From: Anaeromyxobacter paludicola
GTDB taxonomy: Bacteria; Myxococcota; Myxococcia; Myxococcales; Anaeromyxobacteraceae
Assembly: GCF_023169965.1 (NCBI RefSeq)
Contig: NZ_AP025592.1
Location: forward strand, 930,001-994,000
Length of the DNA: 64,000 nt
Direction of reading: 5' to 3'
The notes beneath the pieces were generated by a model. That model did no database searches, was not told where the DNA came from, and saw nothing but the letters and a program-made list of their open reading frames with translations. Both the position numbers and the translations under genes were made by a program. Positions 1 through 11,376 of this stretch are shown piece by piece (positions within the stretch are counted from its first letter, which is position 1; every line of letters begins with the position of its first letter).

Positions 1-3
1 CCG

Positions 4-1317
4 CTACATGTGCTTGATGATCTCGTCCCCGAACTCGGAGCACTTCACCTCGACGGTGTCGGCGATCCCCTCCTGCTTCATCAGGCGGGCGAAGTCGTAG
101 GTGACGCGGTGCGCCCCGATGGCGCCGTCCATGCCCTGGATGACGCGGTCCGCGGCCTCGTTCCAGCCGAGGTGGCGGAACATCATCTCGCCCGAGAGGA
201 TCACCGAGCCCGGGTTCACCTTGTCGAGATCGGCGTACTTGGGGGCGGTGCCGTGCGTCGCCTCGAAGATGGCGTGCCCGGTGACGTAGTTGGCGTTGCC
301 GCCGGGCGCGATGCCGATGCCGCCCACCTGCGCCGCCAGCGCGTCGGAGAGGTAGTCGCCGTTCAGGTTGAGCGTGGCGATGACGTCGAACTCGTCCGGC
401 CGCGTGAGCACCTGCTGCAGCGTGATGTCGGCGATGGCGTCCTTCACGAGGAGCTTGCCGCCCTGGAGCGCCGCCTTCTGCTCGGCGTTGGCCGCCTCCT
501 CGCCCCTGGCCGCCTTGGTCCGCTCCCACTGCTCCCAGGTGTAGACCCGGTCGCCGAACTCCTTCTCCGCGAGCGCGTAGCCCCAGTTCCGGAACGCGCC
601 CTCGGTGAACTTCATGATGTTGCCCTTGTGCACGAAGGTGACGCTCTTGCGCCGGTTGGCGAGGGCGTACTCGAGGGCGGCGCGCACGAGCCGCTCGGTC
701 CCCTCCCGCGACACCGGCTTCACGCCCAGCCCCGACGTCCCGGGAAACCTGATCTTCTTGAACTCCTTCGGGAACTCCTTCTCCAGGAAGGCGAGGAGCT
801 TCTTCGCCTGCTCGCTGCCCGACTCCCACTCGATGCCGGCGTAGATGTCCTCGGTGTTCTCGCGGAAGATGACCATGTTCACCTTCTGCGGCGCCTTCAC
901 CGGCGAGGGCACGCCCTTGAACCAGCGCACCGGCCGCAGGCAGACGTACAGGTCGAGCAGCTGCCGCAGCGCCACGTTGAGCGAGCGGATGCCGCCGCCG
1001 ATGGGCGTGGTGAGCGGGCCCTTGATGCCGATGAGGAACTCCCGGTAGGCCTCGATGGTCTCGTCGGGCAGCCAGTTGTTGAACTTGGTGAAGGCCTTCT
1101 CGCCGGCGTAGACCTCCATCCAGGCGATCTTCCGCTTGCCGCCGTACGCCTTCTCCACCGCCGCGTCGAGCACGCGCTGGCTCGCCCGCCAGATGTCGCG
1201 CCCGGTGCCGTCGCCCTCGATGAACGGGAGGATGGGGCGATCCGGGACGTTCAGCTTCCCGTTGACCAGCGTGATCTTCGCGCCGTCCTTCGGCACCACC
1301 GGCTTCGCGTCGGGCAT
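4..1317 (-). CDS. icd: NADP-dependent isocitrate dehydrogenase
   Basis: Oxidatively decarboxylates isocitrate to 2-oxoglutarate in the TCA cycle. The 437-residue product is a full-length bacterial-type homodimeric IDH (E. coli 416 residues). Visible hallmarks are the N-terminal [13 protein letters not shown] segment, the isocitrate-binding RSLNVALRQ loop with its serine, [15 protein letters not shown]-like residues around position 150, [15 protein letters not shown], and the [19 protein letters not shown] metal/coenzyme region. A GAGGAGG ribosome site lies 4 bases before the ATG. It stands alone, 162 bp downstream of the chbG-like gene's end, so it probably has its own promoter. The stop codon is only 3 bases from the window edge. 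Confidence 0.97.
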   Translation of the reverse strand: MPDAKPVVPKDGAKITLVNGKLNVPDRPILPFIEGDGTGRDIWRASQRVLDAAVEKAYGGKRKIAWMEVYAGEKAFTKFNNWLPDETIEAYREFLIGIKGPLTTPIGGGIRSLNVALRQLLDLYVCLRPVRWFKGVPSPVKAPQKVNMVIFRENTEDIYAGIEWESGSEQAKKLLAFLEKEFPKEFKKIRFPGTSGLGVKPVSREGTERLVRAALEYALANRRKSVTFVHKGNIMKFTEGAFRNWGYALAEKEFGDRVYTWEQWERTKAARGEEAANAEQKAALQGGKLLVKDAIADITLQQVLTRPDEFDVIATLNLNGDYLSDALAAQVGGIGIAPGGNANYVTGHAIFEATHGTAPKYADLDKVNPGSVILSGEMMFRHLGWNEAADRVIQGMDGAIGAHRVTYDFARLMKQEGIADTVEVKCSEFGDEIIKHM

Positions 1318-1479
1318 GCGGCCTCCTCAGCAGCGTGGGGGGTTCTGTGGGGGAGAGTCGGGTCTTCGTACCGCCGCGACCTGCCGCCTGTAAAGACGCA
1401 CCCCCAAGTGGTCACCCGCACCCGGAGAGAAGCGGCCCATCGCCGATTTCGACTGCGGCGGCGGGGCGTTCCAGCGCGG

Positions 1480-2130
1480 TCACCAGTGCGCGAGCCCCAG
1501 GCCGAGGCGCGCGATCTCCGAAGGGAGCCGGGGGTCGAGCAGCGCCCTCAGCTCCTCCTCCCGCTCGGCACCGAAGGAGGTGCGGGCGACGGCCGGCCGG
1601 TAGCCGGGGTGGGCCATGAGCTCGGTGGTGCCCTCCCCCACCCGGGCCAGCGCGGCGAGCAGCCGGTCGGCGGTCCAGCACGGGCGGAGGGCGGCGTCGC
1701 CCAGGAAGGCGTCGGCGGTCCGGACGCCCAGGTCCCGCAGCCGGGCGCGGCTCGCGGCGTCGGTGGACCGGACCGGCAGCCCGTTCGCCTTCGCCGCGGC
1801 CGCCACCGCCTCGAGCGCGCCGGGCCGGAGGTGGGCGTGCTTGTGCCCGTCGAGGTGGGTGGGCGGCCGGCCGCGCAGCGCCTCGAACCGCGCGAGCTGC
1901 CGCGCCACCTCCCGCGCCAGCGCGTCGCCCTCGAGCCCCGGCGCGAGCACGAGGTGGAGCCCGACGCCGAGCGACGCCGGCGCCTCGGCGAGCGCCCGGG
2001 CGACGAAGGGCGTGTCCACCATCGCGGTCGCGCTCGTGACCGCGCCGGCGCGCGCCGCCTCCAGGATGCCGCGGTCGATCTCCGGGTCGTACCCGAGGTC
2101 GTCGGCGTTGACGACGAGCCGGCGCGTCAC
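1480..2130 (-). CDS. ChbG/YdjC-family carbohydrate deacetylase
   Basis: The 216-residue protein looks like a YdjC/ChbG (HpnK-like) deacetylase, a metal-dependent enzyme family that removes acetyl groups from N-acetylated sugars. It opens with VNADDLGYDPEIDRGI, the family's metal-binding Asp pair, and has HLDGHKHAHLRPG (His ligands) near residue 95 and ELMAHPGY near 170. The GTG start overlaps the histidine-kinase stop as GTGA, which fixes the start and implies translational coupling. The substrate cannot be told from sequence; hopanoid or cell-wall sugars are possible. It is the last gene of the lepA-to-chbG run. Confidence 0.82.
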   Translation of the reverse strand: MTRRLVVNADDLGYDPEIDRGILEAARAGAVTSATAMVDTPFVARALAEAPASLGVGLHLVLAPGLEGDALAREVARQLARFEALRGRPPTHLDGHKHAHLRPGALEAVAAAAKANGLPVRSTDAASRARLRDLGVRTADAFLGDAALRPCWTADRLLAALARVGEGTTELMAHPGYRPAVARTSFGAEREEELRALLDPRLPSEIARLGLGLAHW

Positions 2131-3236
2131 GCCGCCTCGGACGCCGGGACGGGCGCGGGAGTCCGCGGCAGGTCCACCGTGAAGGTGGTCCCCTCCCCCG
2201 GCTCGCTCTCGAGCCGGATCTGGCCGCCGTGGGCCTCCACGATCTCCCGGCTGATGTAGAGCCCGAGCCCGAGCCCTCCGAAGTTGACCGACGACACCGC
2301 CCGCTCGAAGCGGTCGAAGACCCGGCTCTGGTGCTCGGGCGCGATCCCGATGCCGTGATCGATCACGGCGAGGTGCGCCCGGTCCCGATCGGCGCTGACC
2401 CGCACCTCGACCGGCTTGCCCTGCCCGAACTTGATGGCGTTCGCGATCAGGTTCGTGAAGACCTGCTCGAGCCGGAGCCGGTCCCAGGTCCCCACCGCCG
2501 GCGCCAGCGCGTCGAGCCGCACGGTGCAACCCGCGCTCCGGATCTGCTCGCGCAGGTTGGCGAGCGTCTCGGCCGCGAGCTCCGCCAGGTCCACCTCCTC
2601 GAGCTTGAGCTCGAGCCGGCCGAGCCGCATCCGCGACACGTCGAGCAGCTCGTTCACCAGCACCGAGATCCGGCGGCACTGCTTCTCGAGCCCGTCCACC
2701 TTCCCGGCGAGGAGGGCAGGCAAGGTCCCCACCGAGCGCGCCGCCGCCCGCTGGAGCATCTGCAGCTGCAGCTGCAGGGCGGTCACCGGGGTGCGCAGCT
2801 CGTGCGAGGCGATGGAGAGGAACTCGTCCCGCTCCCGCACCTCCGCCTGCGCCTTCCGGTAGAGCAGCGCCCGGGCCTCGATCTTCTTCCGCTCGGTGAC
2901 GTCCCGGACGGCGGCGACCGCGTAGACCGCGTCCCCGTCGCGCATGGGGGCGAGCGAGATCTCCGCCGGGAACTCCTGGCCGTCCTTGCGGAGGCCGAAG
3001 AGGTCGAGCCCGAGCCCCATGGGCCGGGCGCGCGGCGCAGCGTGGTAGGCCTCGCGGTGGAGGTGGTGGTCCTCCCGGAAGCGGGCCGGGAGGAGCACCT
3101 CGACCGGCTGGCCGACCAGCTCGCCCCGCTCGTAGCCGAACAGCCGCTCGGCCACCCCGTTGACCCAGGCGATCCGCCCATCGCGGTGGGCGATCACCAT
3201 GGCGTCGGGGACGGACTCGAGGAGCGAGAAGTCCAC
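2127..3236 (-). CDS. PAS-domain sensor histidine kinase (orphan)
   Basis: A soluble 369-residue sensor kinase. An N-terminal PAS domain covers about residues 1-120 (LLESVPDAMVIAHRDGRI..., RKDGQEFPAEISLAPM). HisKA follows with the phospho-acceptor His in FLSIASHELRTPVTALQ (about 145), then HATPase_c with N box NLIANAIKFG, G1 DHGIGI and G2 GGLGLGLYISREIVEAHGG. No transmembrane segment is visible. It starts with GTG nine bases after the previous gene and overlaps the ChbG-like gene, so it is part of the pyr run. No response regulator is adjacent, so the partner is unknown. Confidence 0.9.
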   Translation of the reverse strand: MDFSLLESVPDAMVIAHRDGRIAWVNGVAERLFGYERGELVGQPVEVLLPARFREDHHLHREAYHAAPRARPMGLGLDLFGLRKDGQEFPAEISLAPMRDGDAVYAVAAVRDVTERKKIEARALLYRKAQAEVRERDEFLSIASHELRTPVTALQLQLQMLQRAAARSVGTLPALLAGKVDGLEKQCRRISVLVNELLDVSRMRLGRLELKLEEVDLAELAAETLANLREQIRSAGCTVRLDALAPAVGTWDRLRLEQVFTNLIANAIKFGQGKPVEVRVSADRDRAHLAVIDHGIGIAPEHQSRVFDRFERAVSSVNFGGLGLGLYISREIVEAHGGQIRLESEPGEGTTFTVDLPRTPAPVPASEAA

Positions 3237-3245
3237 CCCCGGAGT

Positions 3246-3911
3246 CTAGCTCCCGGTCCGCGCCGGCGCTTCGAAGTCGTAGATCGACTCGAGCTTCACG
3301 TTCCGGTAGCGCTCGAGCTTGAAGGCCATCCGGGAGAGGCGCGCCAGGAACGCGGTCGGATCGACCGGCTGCCCCTCCCTGGCCGCGATCTTCTTGAGCC
3401 GCTTCACCTCGGCGAGCACGCGCTTGCGGGCGGCCTGCGGGTGGTAGATGAACGCCCCGGAGAAGACCAGCTTGCCCTCGAACGGGAGCAGCCGCGCCTC
3501 GATGAGGTCGCCCTTGGCCAGCCCGACCAGCTGCCGCCGCTCCGCGACGTCGTAGTCCCCGGCGCTGAAGACCTCGCGGAGCCGGATCTCGCCCGGCTTG
3601 ATGCGCCGGACCTCGAAGAGGGCGTGCACGTTCCGCGCGAGGTCGCGGTAGGCCGCGAGCTCCTCGGGGCCCAGCACGGCCCCCTGCGAGGCGAGGAAGC
3701 GCTCGATGGTCCGCTCCTCCCCGCCGTCCGGGTGGAAGTCGTAGAGGTAGGCGTCGAGCATGCCGTTCATCCGGCTCTCGAAGCTCTTGTCCTCCTCGTG
3801 GGGCTCGCCGTAGCGGCCGAAGTACTCGGCCCGAGAGGCGAGCAGCCACTCCTTGCGCGGCTCGGCGGTGGCCCACCCGAGGAGCTTCTCCTGAAGCTCC
3901 TGGAGGCTCAT
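3246..3911 (-). CDS. hypothetical protein, carA-linked
   Basis: 221 residues that I do not recognise. The protein is soluble, charged and mostly helical by composition, with no signal peptide or membrane segment. Notable parts are an aromatic-rich stretch [20 protein letters not shown] near residue 50, an [19 protein letters not shown] region near 110, and a lysine/arginine-rich helix [15 protein letters not shown] near 165. The ATG overlaps the carA stop as ATGA, so it is translated in step with pyrimidine genes. That position could mean a metabolic or a purely historical link; no motif decides between them. Confidence 0.8.
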   Translation of the reverse strand: MSLQELQEKLLGWATAEPRKEWLLASRAEYFGRYGEPHEEDKSFESRMNGMLDAYLYDFHPDGGEERTIERFLASQGAVLGPEELAAYRDLARNVHALFEVRRIKPGEIRLREVFSAGDYDVAERRQLVGLAKGDLIEARLLPFEGKLVFSGAFIYHPQAARKRVLAEVKRLKKIAAREGQPVDPTAFLARLSRMAFKLERYRNVKLESIYDFEAPARTGS

Positions 3912-5019
3912 CGCGACTGCTCCATCATGGAGACGAAGCGGCCGAAGAGGGCGCGGGCGTCGTGCGGACCGGGCGAGGACTCGGGGTGGTACTGGACGCT
4001 GAACGCCTTGGCGTCGAGCACCTCGATCCCCTCCACCGTGCCGTCGTTCAGGTTCACGTGCGTGACCCGGGCGCGCTTGCCGATGGCCTTGTCGTCCACC
4101 GCGAACCCGTGGTTCTGGCAGGTGATGTCCACCTTGCCGGTGGCGAGGTCCTTCACCGGCTGGTTCGCGCCGCGGTGGCCGAACTTGAGCTTGTAGGTCC
4201 GGGCGCCGACCGCGAGCGAGAGGATCTGGTGCCCGAGGCAGATGCCGAACACCGGCACCTTGCCGAGGAGCGACGCCACCGCGCCCTGCGCTCCCTTCAC
4301 CGCCGCCGGATCGCCGGGGCCGTTGGTGAGGAAGACGCCGTCGGGCCGGAGCGCCAGGGTCTCCTCGCCGCTGGTCCCGGCGGGGACCACGGTGATCCGG
4401 CAGCCCTGCTCCGCGAGGAGCCGGAGCATGGCGCGCTTCAGCCCCCAGTCGTAGGCCACCACGTGGAAGCGCGGCCGGTCGAGCTGGCCGTGGGCGTCGA
4501 ACGAGTCGGCGCCGGTCTCGCTCCAGACGTACCGCTCCTTCGTGGAGATCCGGGTGGCGAGGTCCTGCCCCTCCATCCCCGGGAGGGCGCGGGCGCGCTC
4601 CACGAGCGCCGCGGCGCTCCCCTCGGAGGAGATGACGCCCATCTGCGCGCCGGCGGTGCGCAGGTGCTTCGTGAGCCGGCGGGTGTCGATCCCGTGGATG
4701 CCGACGATGCCGTGCCGCTTCAGGTAGGCGTCGAGCGACTCCCGGGCGCGCCAGCTGGAGGGCTCCTCGGCGTAGTGGCGCACGATGAACCCGGTGGCGT
4801 GCGGCTTCGCCGACTCCTCGTCGGCCGGGTTGAGGCCGTAGTTGCCCTGCTCCGGGTAGGTCATGCAGACCATCTGCCCGACGTACGAGGGATCGGTGAG
4901 GATCTCCTGGTACCCGGTCATCGAGGTGTTGAACACCACCTCGCCCGCGCCCTCGCCGGTGGCGCCGAAGGCCCGCCCCTCGAACACCGACCCGTCGGCC
5001 AGCGCCAGGATGGCGCGCT

Positions 5020-5023
<4 letters not shown>
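3908..5023 (-). CDS. carA: carbamoyl-phosphate synthase small (glutaminase) subunit
   Basis: Supplies ammonia from glutamine to CarB for carbamoyl phosphate, the shared precursor of pyrimidines and arginine. The 371 residues show the CarA N-terminal domain ([31 protein letters not shown]) and a class I glutamine amidotransferase domain: nucleophile Cys in [10 protein letters not shown] at about 255, and the catalytic His-Glu pair in [13 protein letters not shown] near the end. The GTG start overlaps the pyrC stop (GTGA). carB is not in this window, so the large subunit must be encoded elsewhere. Confidence 0.97.
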
Positions 5024-6326
<1,303 letters not shown>

Positions 6327-6330
<4 letters not shown>

Positions 6331-7286
6331 GAACGCGCTCCGGCCGCGGAGACCTCGGCCGGGCTTCCCCCGGCGAGGAGATAGAGGATGGCCATGCGGA
6401 CGGCCACGCCGTTCTGGACCTGGTCGAGGATCACGCTGCGGGGGCCGTCGGCCACCTCGGGCGAGAGCTCCACGCCGCGGTTGATGGGGCCGGGGTGGAG
6501 GATGACGCACCCCGGCGTGAGCCACTCCGCGGCCTTGCGGGCGTTGAGCCCCCAGAGCTTCGAGTACTCGCGCGTGCCCGGGATGAGCGGGTCGCCGATG
6601 CGCTCGTGCTGGATCCGGAGCATCACCACCGCGTCCGCCCCCTCCACCGCCTCGCGGAGGTCGTGGTGGACGGTGCAGCCGCCGAGCCGCTCGATCCCCT
6701 GCGGGATCATGGTGGGCGGTCCGCAGAGCCGCACCTTCGCGCCGAGCTTGGGCATGGCGTGCAGGTCGGAGCGGGCCACCCGGGAGTGGGAGACGTCGCC
6801 GACGATGGCGACGGTCTTGCCCTCCAGCGTCCCGAGCTTCTCCCGCAGCGTGAAGCAGTCGAGGAGCCCCTGGCTCGGGTGCTCGTGCGCCCCGTCGCCG
6901 GCGCTCACCACGGCGCAGGCCACGTGCTCCGAGACGAGCTGGGGCGCGCCGCCCGCCGCGTGGCGGATGACGAGGACGTCGGGGCGCATCGCCTCGAGGT
7001 TCCGCGCGGTGTCCACGAGGGTCTCGCCCTTCGTGACCGAGGAGGCGCTCGCGGTCCAGTTGACGGCGTCGGCCGAGAGCACCTTCGAGGCGATCTCGAA
7101 GGAGGAGCGGGTCCGGGTCGAGGCCTCGAAGAACAGGTTCACGACGAGCTTGCCGCGCAGGCTCGGGACCTTCTTCAGCGGCCGGGCCAGCACCTCCTTC
7201 ATGGAGGTGGCGAGGTCGAGGACCTGCAGGATCTCCTCGCGCGACAGCCCCTCGAGGCCGAGCAGGTGGCGATGGCGTCCGATCAC
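6327..7286 (-). CDS. pyrB: aspartate carbamoyltransferase catalytic chain
   Basis: Joins carbamoyl phosphate and aspartate, the committed step of pyrimidine synthesis. The 319-residue protein carries the carbamoyl-phosphate loop STRTRSSFE near residue 57, the [14 protein letters not shown] loop (80s loop) and [14 protein letters not shown] near 140. It also has the aspartate-binding RIQHER region and a C-terminal [10 protein letters not shown]. It starts with GTG overlapping the pyrR stop. There is no pyrI regulatory chain beside it; with the pyrR-pyrB-pyrC layout, allosteric control through PyrI is unlikely. Confidence 0.97.
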
Positions 7287-7813
7287 GGCGTCCCCCTGGG
7301 CTTGACGACCACCTCGTCGGCGGCGGCGCCGCCCTCCACCAGCCGGACCTCGACGTCGTCGCCCGGCGCGACCGCCACCGTCTCGCCGGCGAAGTCGGCG
7401 GCGATGGGCAGCTCCCGCCCGCCGCGGTCCACGAGGACCGCGAGCCAGACGCGGCGGGGCCGCCCGAAGTCCACGATCTCGTCGAGCGCCGCGCGGATGG
7501 TGCGCCCGGTGTAGAGGACGTCGTCCACGAGCAGGATGTCCCGCCCCTCCACCTTGAACTGGATGTCGGTGGGGCCGACCACCGGCGCGGCGCCGCCGCG
7601 CGAGAGGTCGTCGCGGTAGAGCGCGATGTCGAGGGTGCCGAGCGGCGGCTCCTGGCCGAGCAGCCGGGTCAGCTCCCCCCGCAGCCGCCGCGCGAGGTGC
7701 ACGCCGCCCCGCCGGATGCCGACGATGGCGAGGTCCGCGCCCCCGTTCCGCGAGCGCTCGGCGATCTCCCGCGCCAGTCGCGAGAGGGCCCGTCCGATGG
7801 CTTCCGAGTCCAC
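7283..7813 (-). CDS. pyrR: PyrR regulator / uracil phosphoribosyltransferase
   Basis: A 176-residue type I phosphoribosyltransferase-fold protein. The PRPP-binding motif [21 protein letters not shown] is at about residue 98, and the N-terminal half has [16 protein letters not shown]. PyrR proteins bind pyr mRNA and may also have UPRTase activity. The GTG start lies 3 bases after the preceding gene, and the next gene overlaps by 4. There is therefore no room for the usual attenuator with a PyrR-binding loop immediately before pyrR or between pyrR and pyrB. Confidence 0.93.
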   Translation of the reverse strand: MDSEAIGRALSRLAREIAERSRNGGADLAIVGIRRGGVHLARRLRGELTRLLGQEPPLGTLDIALYRDDLSRGGAAPVVGPTDIQFKVEGRDILLVDDVLYTGRTIRAALDEIVDFGRPRRVWLAVLVDRGGRELPIAADFAGETVAVAPGDDVEVRLVEGGAAADEVVVKPRGTP

Positions 7814-7816
7814 GGT

Positions 7817-8284
7817 CTAGCGCTCCTTTCCCCAGTTCGCCCGGGAGGTGTCGAGCTCCATGTCCACGTCGAAGTGCCGGTCGAGGTAGCGCTCGAGGAA
7901 GGGCAGCGCCACGTGCCGATCGTAGCCGAAGGCGACGTGGAGCGTGGGGGCCTCCGCCGACCCGGCGCGCTCCCAGACCAGGTCGGCCGGCGCGACGTCC
8001 ACGGCGGGCCGCTCGGTCCCGTCTTCCTCGCCGGGATCCTTCCCCAGGGCGGCGAGGTCTCGCAGGAGCCCGGACTTGAGCGCCGCGTCGTCCCGGGCCT
8101 GGATGGCCCGGTTCCCGTAGTCCTTCACCACCTGCTTCACCTCGAGGTGGGTGTAGTAGACGGGGAAGACCACCCAGACCGCGTAGCCGGCGACGGCCAG
8201 CGCCAGCACGAGCACCGCCGTCACCCAGGTGATCTCGCCGCGCTGGCTCGGGAAACCGGGGGGCGCCCGGCGCTTGGACTCCAT
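7817..8284 (-). CDS. small membrane-anchored protein (DUF4845-like)
   Basis: 155 residues with one N-terminal transmembrane segment (about 20-42, [23 protein letters not shown]) after a basic, cytoplasmic head that carries RGEI. A hydrophilic extracytoplasmic domain rich in charged residues follows. The shape and the place next to lepB recall the DUF4845 proteins that often accompany signal peptidase in Proteobacteria, but I see no residue that proves membership. It sits 19 bases after lepB and 3 bases before pyrR, which bridges the secretion and pyrimidine genes in one run. Confidence 0.72.
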   Translation of the reverse strand: MESKRRAPPGFPSQRGEITWVTAVLVLALAVAGYAVWVVFPVYYTHLEVKQVVKDYGNRAIQARDDAALKSGLLRDLAALGKDPGEEDGTERPAVDVAPADLVWERAGSAEAPTLHVAFGYDRHVALPFLERYLDRHFDVDMELDTSRANWGKER

Positions 8285-8303
8285 CGAAGGCAGGGTTGTA
8301 GCG

Positions 8304-9341
8304 CTACTCGATCCGTTTGAAAAGCCGCTCGATGCGGACCCCTTCGTCGCCGGTGGGCCAGAGCCCGCCCCGCCCCCAGCTCCACCAGACGAGCGAGGCC
8401 CGGCCCTTCACGTTGTCGAGCGGCACCTCCCAGCCGCCCTCGCTCCGGCTGTCGGCGGAGCGGTCGCGGTTGTCGCCGAGGACGAAGAGGTGGCCGGGCG
8501 CCACCTGCCGGAACGGCCCCTCGCGCTCGCCGGGCCGGGCCCGCCGGCACTGGAGGACCTCGTGGCGGACCACCCCTGCGTCCGGCGCCGGCGCCGCCGG
8601 CGGGGGGGGCGGCCCGGCGACGGCCGCCGCCGGGCGGGCGAGGGGCGCCCGCGACAGCTCCTCCTCGAAGGCGAGGCAGGTGTCGGACCACCAGCTCCCG
8701 GTCTGCTCGCTCTGCTCGTCGTAGGTGAGGTCGCCCTGCGGCGTGCGCGGCTGGGCCACGCCGTTGACGTACAGCACCTGGTCGCGCAGCTCGACCACGT
8801 CGCCGGGGAGCCCCACCACCCGTTTGATGTAGTCCTTCCCCTTCTCGCGCGGGTTCGCGAACACGATCACGTCCCCGCGCCGCGGCGGCGCGGAGCGCAG
8901 CACGACGCGATCGAGCAGCGGCAAGCGGACGCCGTAGGCGAGCTTCGAGACGAAGATGTGGTCGCCGACGAGGAGCGTCGGCACCATGGAGCCCGAGGGG
9001 ATCTGGAACGCCTCCACCACGAAGGTGCGCAGCAGGAGCGCCACCGCGACCGCGATCCCGATCGACTCGAGGTACTCGCGCAGGAGCCCCTTGCGCGTGA
9101 AGGAGAGGTGCGCCTCCCACAGCTGCGACAGCGCCCGGCTCGCCTCCTCCACCCTCCCCGCGTCGCCGGCCCGGAGCGCCGCCTCGAGGTCGAGGGCGCC
9201 GTCTTGCAGGGCCAGCCGCGCCTCGGCCCCGAGCCGCTTGCGGTGCCGCCAGCCCTGCCGCCGCACCTCGCGCAGGAGCCGCTCGGCCTCGCGCCGCGCC
9301 CTGCGGGAGGGCGCGCTCTCGGCGGGCGAGGGGGCCGGCAC
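8304..9341 (-). CDS. lepB: signal peptidase I
   Basis: Cleaves signal peptides from exported proteins at the inner membrane. The catalytic Ser is in IPSGSMVPTLLVGD (about residue 120) and the general-base Lys in DYIKRVVGLPGDVV (about 175). The C-terminal box LGDNRDRSADSR is intact. One transmembrane segment, SIGIAVAVALLLRTFVVEAF, precedes the serine. At 345 residues it is long for a single-anchor enzyme: some 90 residues of basic, helical cytoplasmic extension come before the anchor, and an Ala/Pro-rich insert lies between the conserved boxes. GTG start, 7 bases after lepA. Confidence 0.96.
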   Translation of the reverse strand: MPAPSPAESAPSRRARREAERLLREVRRQGWRHRKRLGAEARLALQDGALDLEAALRAGDAGRVEEASRALSQLWEAHLSFTRKGLLREYLESIGIAVAVALLLRTFVVEAFQIPSGSMVPTLLVGDHIFVSKLAYGVRLPLLDRVVLRSAPPRRGDVIVFANPREKGKDYIKRVVGLPGDVVELRDQVLYVNGVAQPRTPQGDLTYDEQSEQTGSWWSDTCLAFEEELSRAPLARPAAAVAGPPPPPAAPAPDAGVVRHEVLQCRRARPGEREGPFRQVAPGHLFVLGDNRDRSADSRSEGGWEVPLDNVKGRASLVWWSWGRGGLWPTGDEGVRIERLFKRIE

Positions 9342-9348
9342 GCCCGGG

Positions 9349-11154
9349 CTACTCCTCCACCTTCAGCACGGCGAGGAAGGCCGACTGCGGGATCTCCACC
9401 GAGCCGACCTGCTTCATGCGCTTCTTCCCCTCCTTCTGCTTCTCGAGGAGCTTGCGCTTGCGGCTGATGTCGCCGCCGTAGCACTTGGCGATGACGTTCT
9501 TGCGGAAGGCCTTGATGGTCTCGCGCGCGATGATCTTGGCGCCGATGGCGGCCTGGATTGCCACCTCGTACATCTGCTTCGGGATCTCCTCCCGCAGCTT
9601 CTGGCAGAGGTCGCGGCCGCGATGGTAGGCGTTCTCGCGGTGGACGATGACGCTGAGCGCGTCCACCGGCTCGCCGTTGATGAGGATGTCGAGCTTCACG
9701 AGGTCGGCCTCCTCGTAGCCCTTGAGCTCGTAGTCGAGGCTGGCGTAGCCGCGCGACACGCTCTTCAGCTTGTCGAAGAAGTCGAAGACCACCTCGGCGA
9801 GCGGGATGTCGTAGGTGATCTGCACCCGCTTCGTGCCGATGTACTTCATGTCGCGCTGCAGCCCGCGCCGGTCCTGGCAGAGCTTCAGGATCGCGCCCAC
9901 GTCGTCGGTGCGGCCGTGGATGTGGCAGGTGAGGTGCGGCTCCTCGAGCTTGGCGATCTTCTGCACCGGCGGCAGCTTGGCGGGGTTGTCGATCTCGATC
10001 ACCTGGCCCTGCGTGTCGGTGACCCGGTACACGACCGACGGCGCGGTGGTGATGAGCGACAGCCCGTACTCGCGCTCGAGCCGCTCCTGGACGATCTCCA
10101 TGTGGAGGAGCCCGAGGTAGCCGCAGCGGAAGCCGAACCCGAGCGCCTGGGAGTTCTCCGGCTCGAAGGTGAACGCCGAGTCGTTGAGCGCCAGCTTCTC
10201 GAGGGCGTCGCGGAGCTGGTCGTAGTCCTTGGCCTCGATCGGGAAGACGCCCGAGAAGACCATGGGCTTCACGACCTTGAAGCCCGGGAACGGCGCCTCG
10301 ACCGGCCGGCCGGCCTCGGTGATGGTGTCGCCCACCTTGGCCTCGTGGACGTCCTTCACGTTGGCGACGAGGATGCCCACCTCGCCCGCGGCGAGCGCCT
10401 GCACCGGCCGGGAGAAGGGCGCGAACACGCCCAGCTCCTGGACCTCGTACTCCTTCTTCGTGGACCAGAAGAGGATCTTCTGCCGGGGCGCGAGCGTCCC
10501 CTCGAACACCCGCACCAGCATCACCACGCCCCGGTAGCTGTCGTACCAGGAGTCGAAGATGATGGCCTTGAGCGGGGCCGCCGGGTCGCCCTTGGGCGGC
10601 GGCACCTTCTTCACCACCTGCTCGAGGATCTCGCGGATGCCGATCCCCTCCTTGGCCGAGCAGGGCACGGCCCCGGAGGCGTCGAGCCCGATGACGTCCT
10701 CGATCTCGCGGCGGACCCCCTCCACGTCGGCGGACGGCAGGTCGATCTTGTTGATGACCGGCACGATCTCGAGATCGTGGTCGAGGGCCTGGTAGACGTT
10801 GGCGAGGGTCTGGGCCTCGACGCCCTGGCTCGCGTCCACCACCAGCACCGCCCCCTCGCAGGCCGAGAGGGAGCGCGAGACCTCGTAGGCGAAGTCCACG
10901 TGGCCGGGGGTGTCGATGAGGTTGAGCTGGTAGGTGAGGCCGTCGTCGGCCCGGTAGCTCATCCGGACGGTCTGGGCCTTGATGGTGATCCCGCGCTCTC
11001 GCTCCAGGTCCATGTTGTCGAGGAACTGGGCCTTCTCCTCGCGGGCGGTGACCGTCCCGGTCTCCCCCAGGAGGCGGTCGGCGAGCGTCGACTTCCCGTG
11101 GTCGATGTGGGCGATGATCGAGAAGTTTCGGATGTGCTTGTTGGCTTCGGACAC
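9349..11154 (-). CDS. lepA: elongation factor 4 (LepA) GTPase
   Basis: Ribosome-bound translational GTPase that acts during initiation/elongation and back-translocation. The 601-residue length is typical. The G1 motif [15 protein letters not shown]3 [11 protein letters not shown] and G4 NKIDLP are present, and the signature C-terminal domain ends in [19 protein letters not shown]. The GTG at [13 protein letters not shown] was chosen because it matches the family N-terminus; the frame is open further upstream without support. No Shine-Dalgarno is visible, and a TTAAAA hexamer 11 bases before the start hints at a very short leader. It is the first gene of the ten-gene run. Confidence 0.97.
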   Translation of the reverse strand: MSEANKHIRNFSIIAHIDHGKSTLADRLLGETGTVTAREEKAQFLDNMDLERERGITIKAQTVRMSYRADDGLTYQLNLIDTPGHVDFAYEVSRSLSACEGAVLVVDASQGVEAQTLANVYQALDHDLEIVPVINKIDLPSADVEGVRREIEDVIGLDASGAVPCSAKEGIGIREILEQVVKKVPPPKGDPAAPLKAIIFDSWYDSYRGVVMLVRVFEGTLAPRQKILFWSTKKEYEVQELGVFAPFSRPVQALAAGEVGILVANVKDVHEAKVGDTITEAGRPVEAPFPGFKVVKPMVFSGVFPIEAKDYDQLRDALEKLALNDSAFTFEPENSQALGFGFRCGYLGLLHMEIVQERLEREYGLSLITTAPSVVYRVTDTQGQVIEIDNPAKLPPVQKIAKLEEPHLTCHIHGRTDDVGAILKLCQDRRGLQRDMKYIGTKRVQITYDIPLAEVVFDFFDKLKSVSRGYASLDYELKGYEEADLVKLDILINGEPVDALSVIVHRENAYHRGRDLCQKLREEIPKQMYEVAIQAAIGAKIIARETIKAFRKNVIAKCYGGDISRKRKLLEKQKEGKKRMKQVGSVEIPQSAFLAVLKVEE

Positions 11155-11293
11155 GGGGGATGGGCTTTTAACACGAGCACTTGCGCGGCGCGGAGTTTTC
11201 CACGGCGGGCGGCGGGGCCAGACCGGCACCCGGGGGGTGGGTCATTTCGACGGAAGTCAACGAGGGAATGGACGACCCGAAAAAGCGGCGAAA

Positions 11294-11309
11294 TGACAGC
11301 ATCTTGTGC
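11294..11309 (+). promoter_or_regulatory. NrdR box, distal copy
   Basis: A degenerate 16-mer sharing 10 of 16 positions, including TTGTG and the central CAT, with the proximal box. It is exactly 32 bases upstream of that box (three helical turns), the spacing expected for paired NrdR sites. Confidence 0.5.
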
Positions 11310-11325
11310 CGCCCCCTGATTAGAC

Positions 11326-11341
11326 CCACTACATGTTGTGG
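11326..11341 (+). promoter_or_regulatory. NrdR box, proximal copy
   Basis: CCACTACATGTTGTGG is a near-perfect inverted repeat (14 of 16 symmetric) resembling the NrdR consensus of the form acaCwAtATaTwGtgt. It ends 7 bases before the -35 hexamer of the nrdJ promoter, well placed for ATP/dATP-sensing repression by NrdR. Confidence 0.65.
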
Positions 11342-11348
11342 TGCTGCC

Positions 11349-11376
11349 TTGACACTCCGGAGGGCCTTGCTAGAGT
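11349..11376 (+). promoter_or_regulatory. sigma-70 promoter of nrdJ
   Basis: Perfect -35 TTGACA (11349-11354), 16-base spacer, -10 TAGAGT (11371-11376). The predicted transcript would carry a leader of roughly 240 bases before the nrdJ ATG. Confidence 0.7.
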
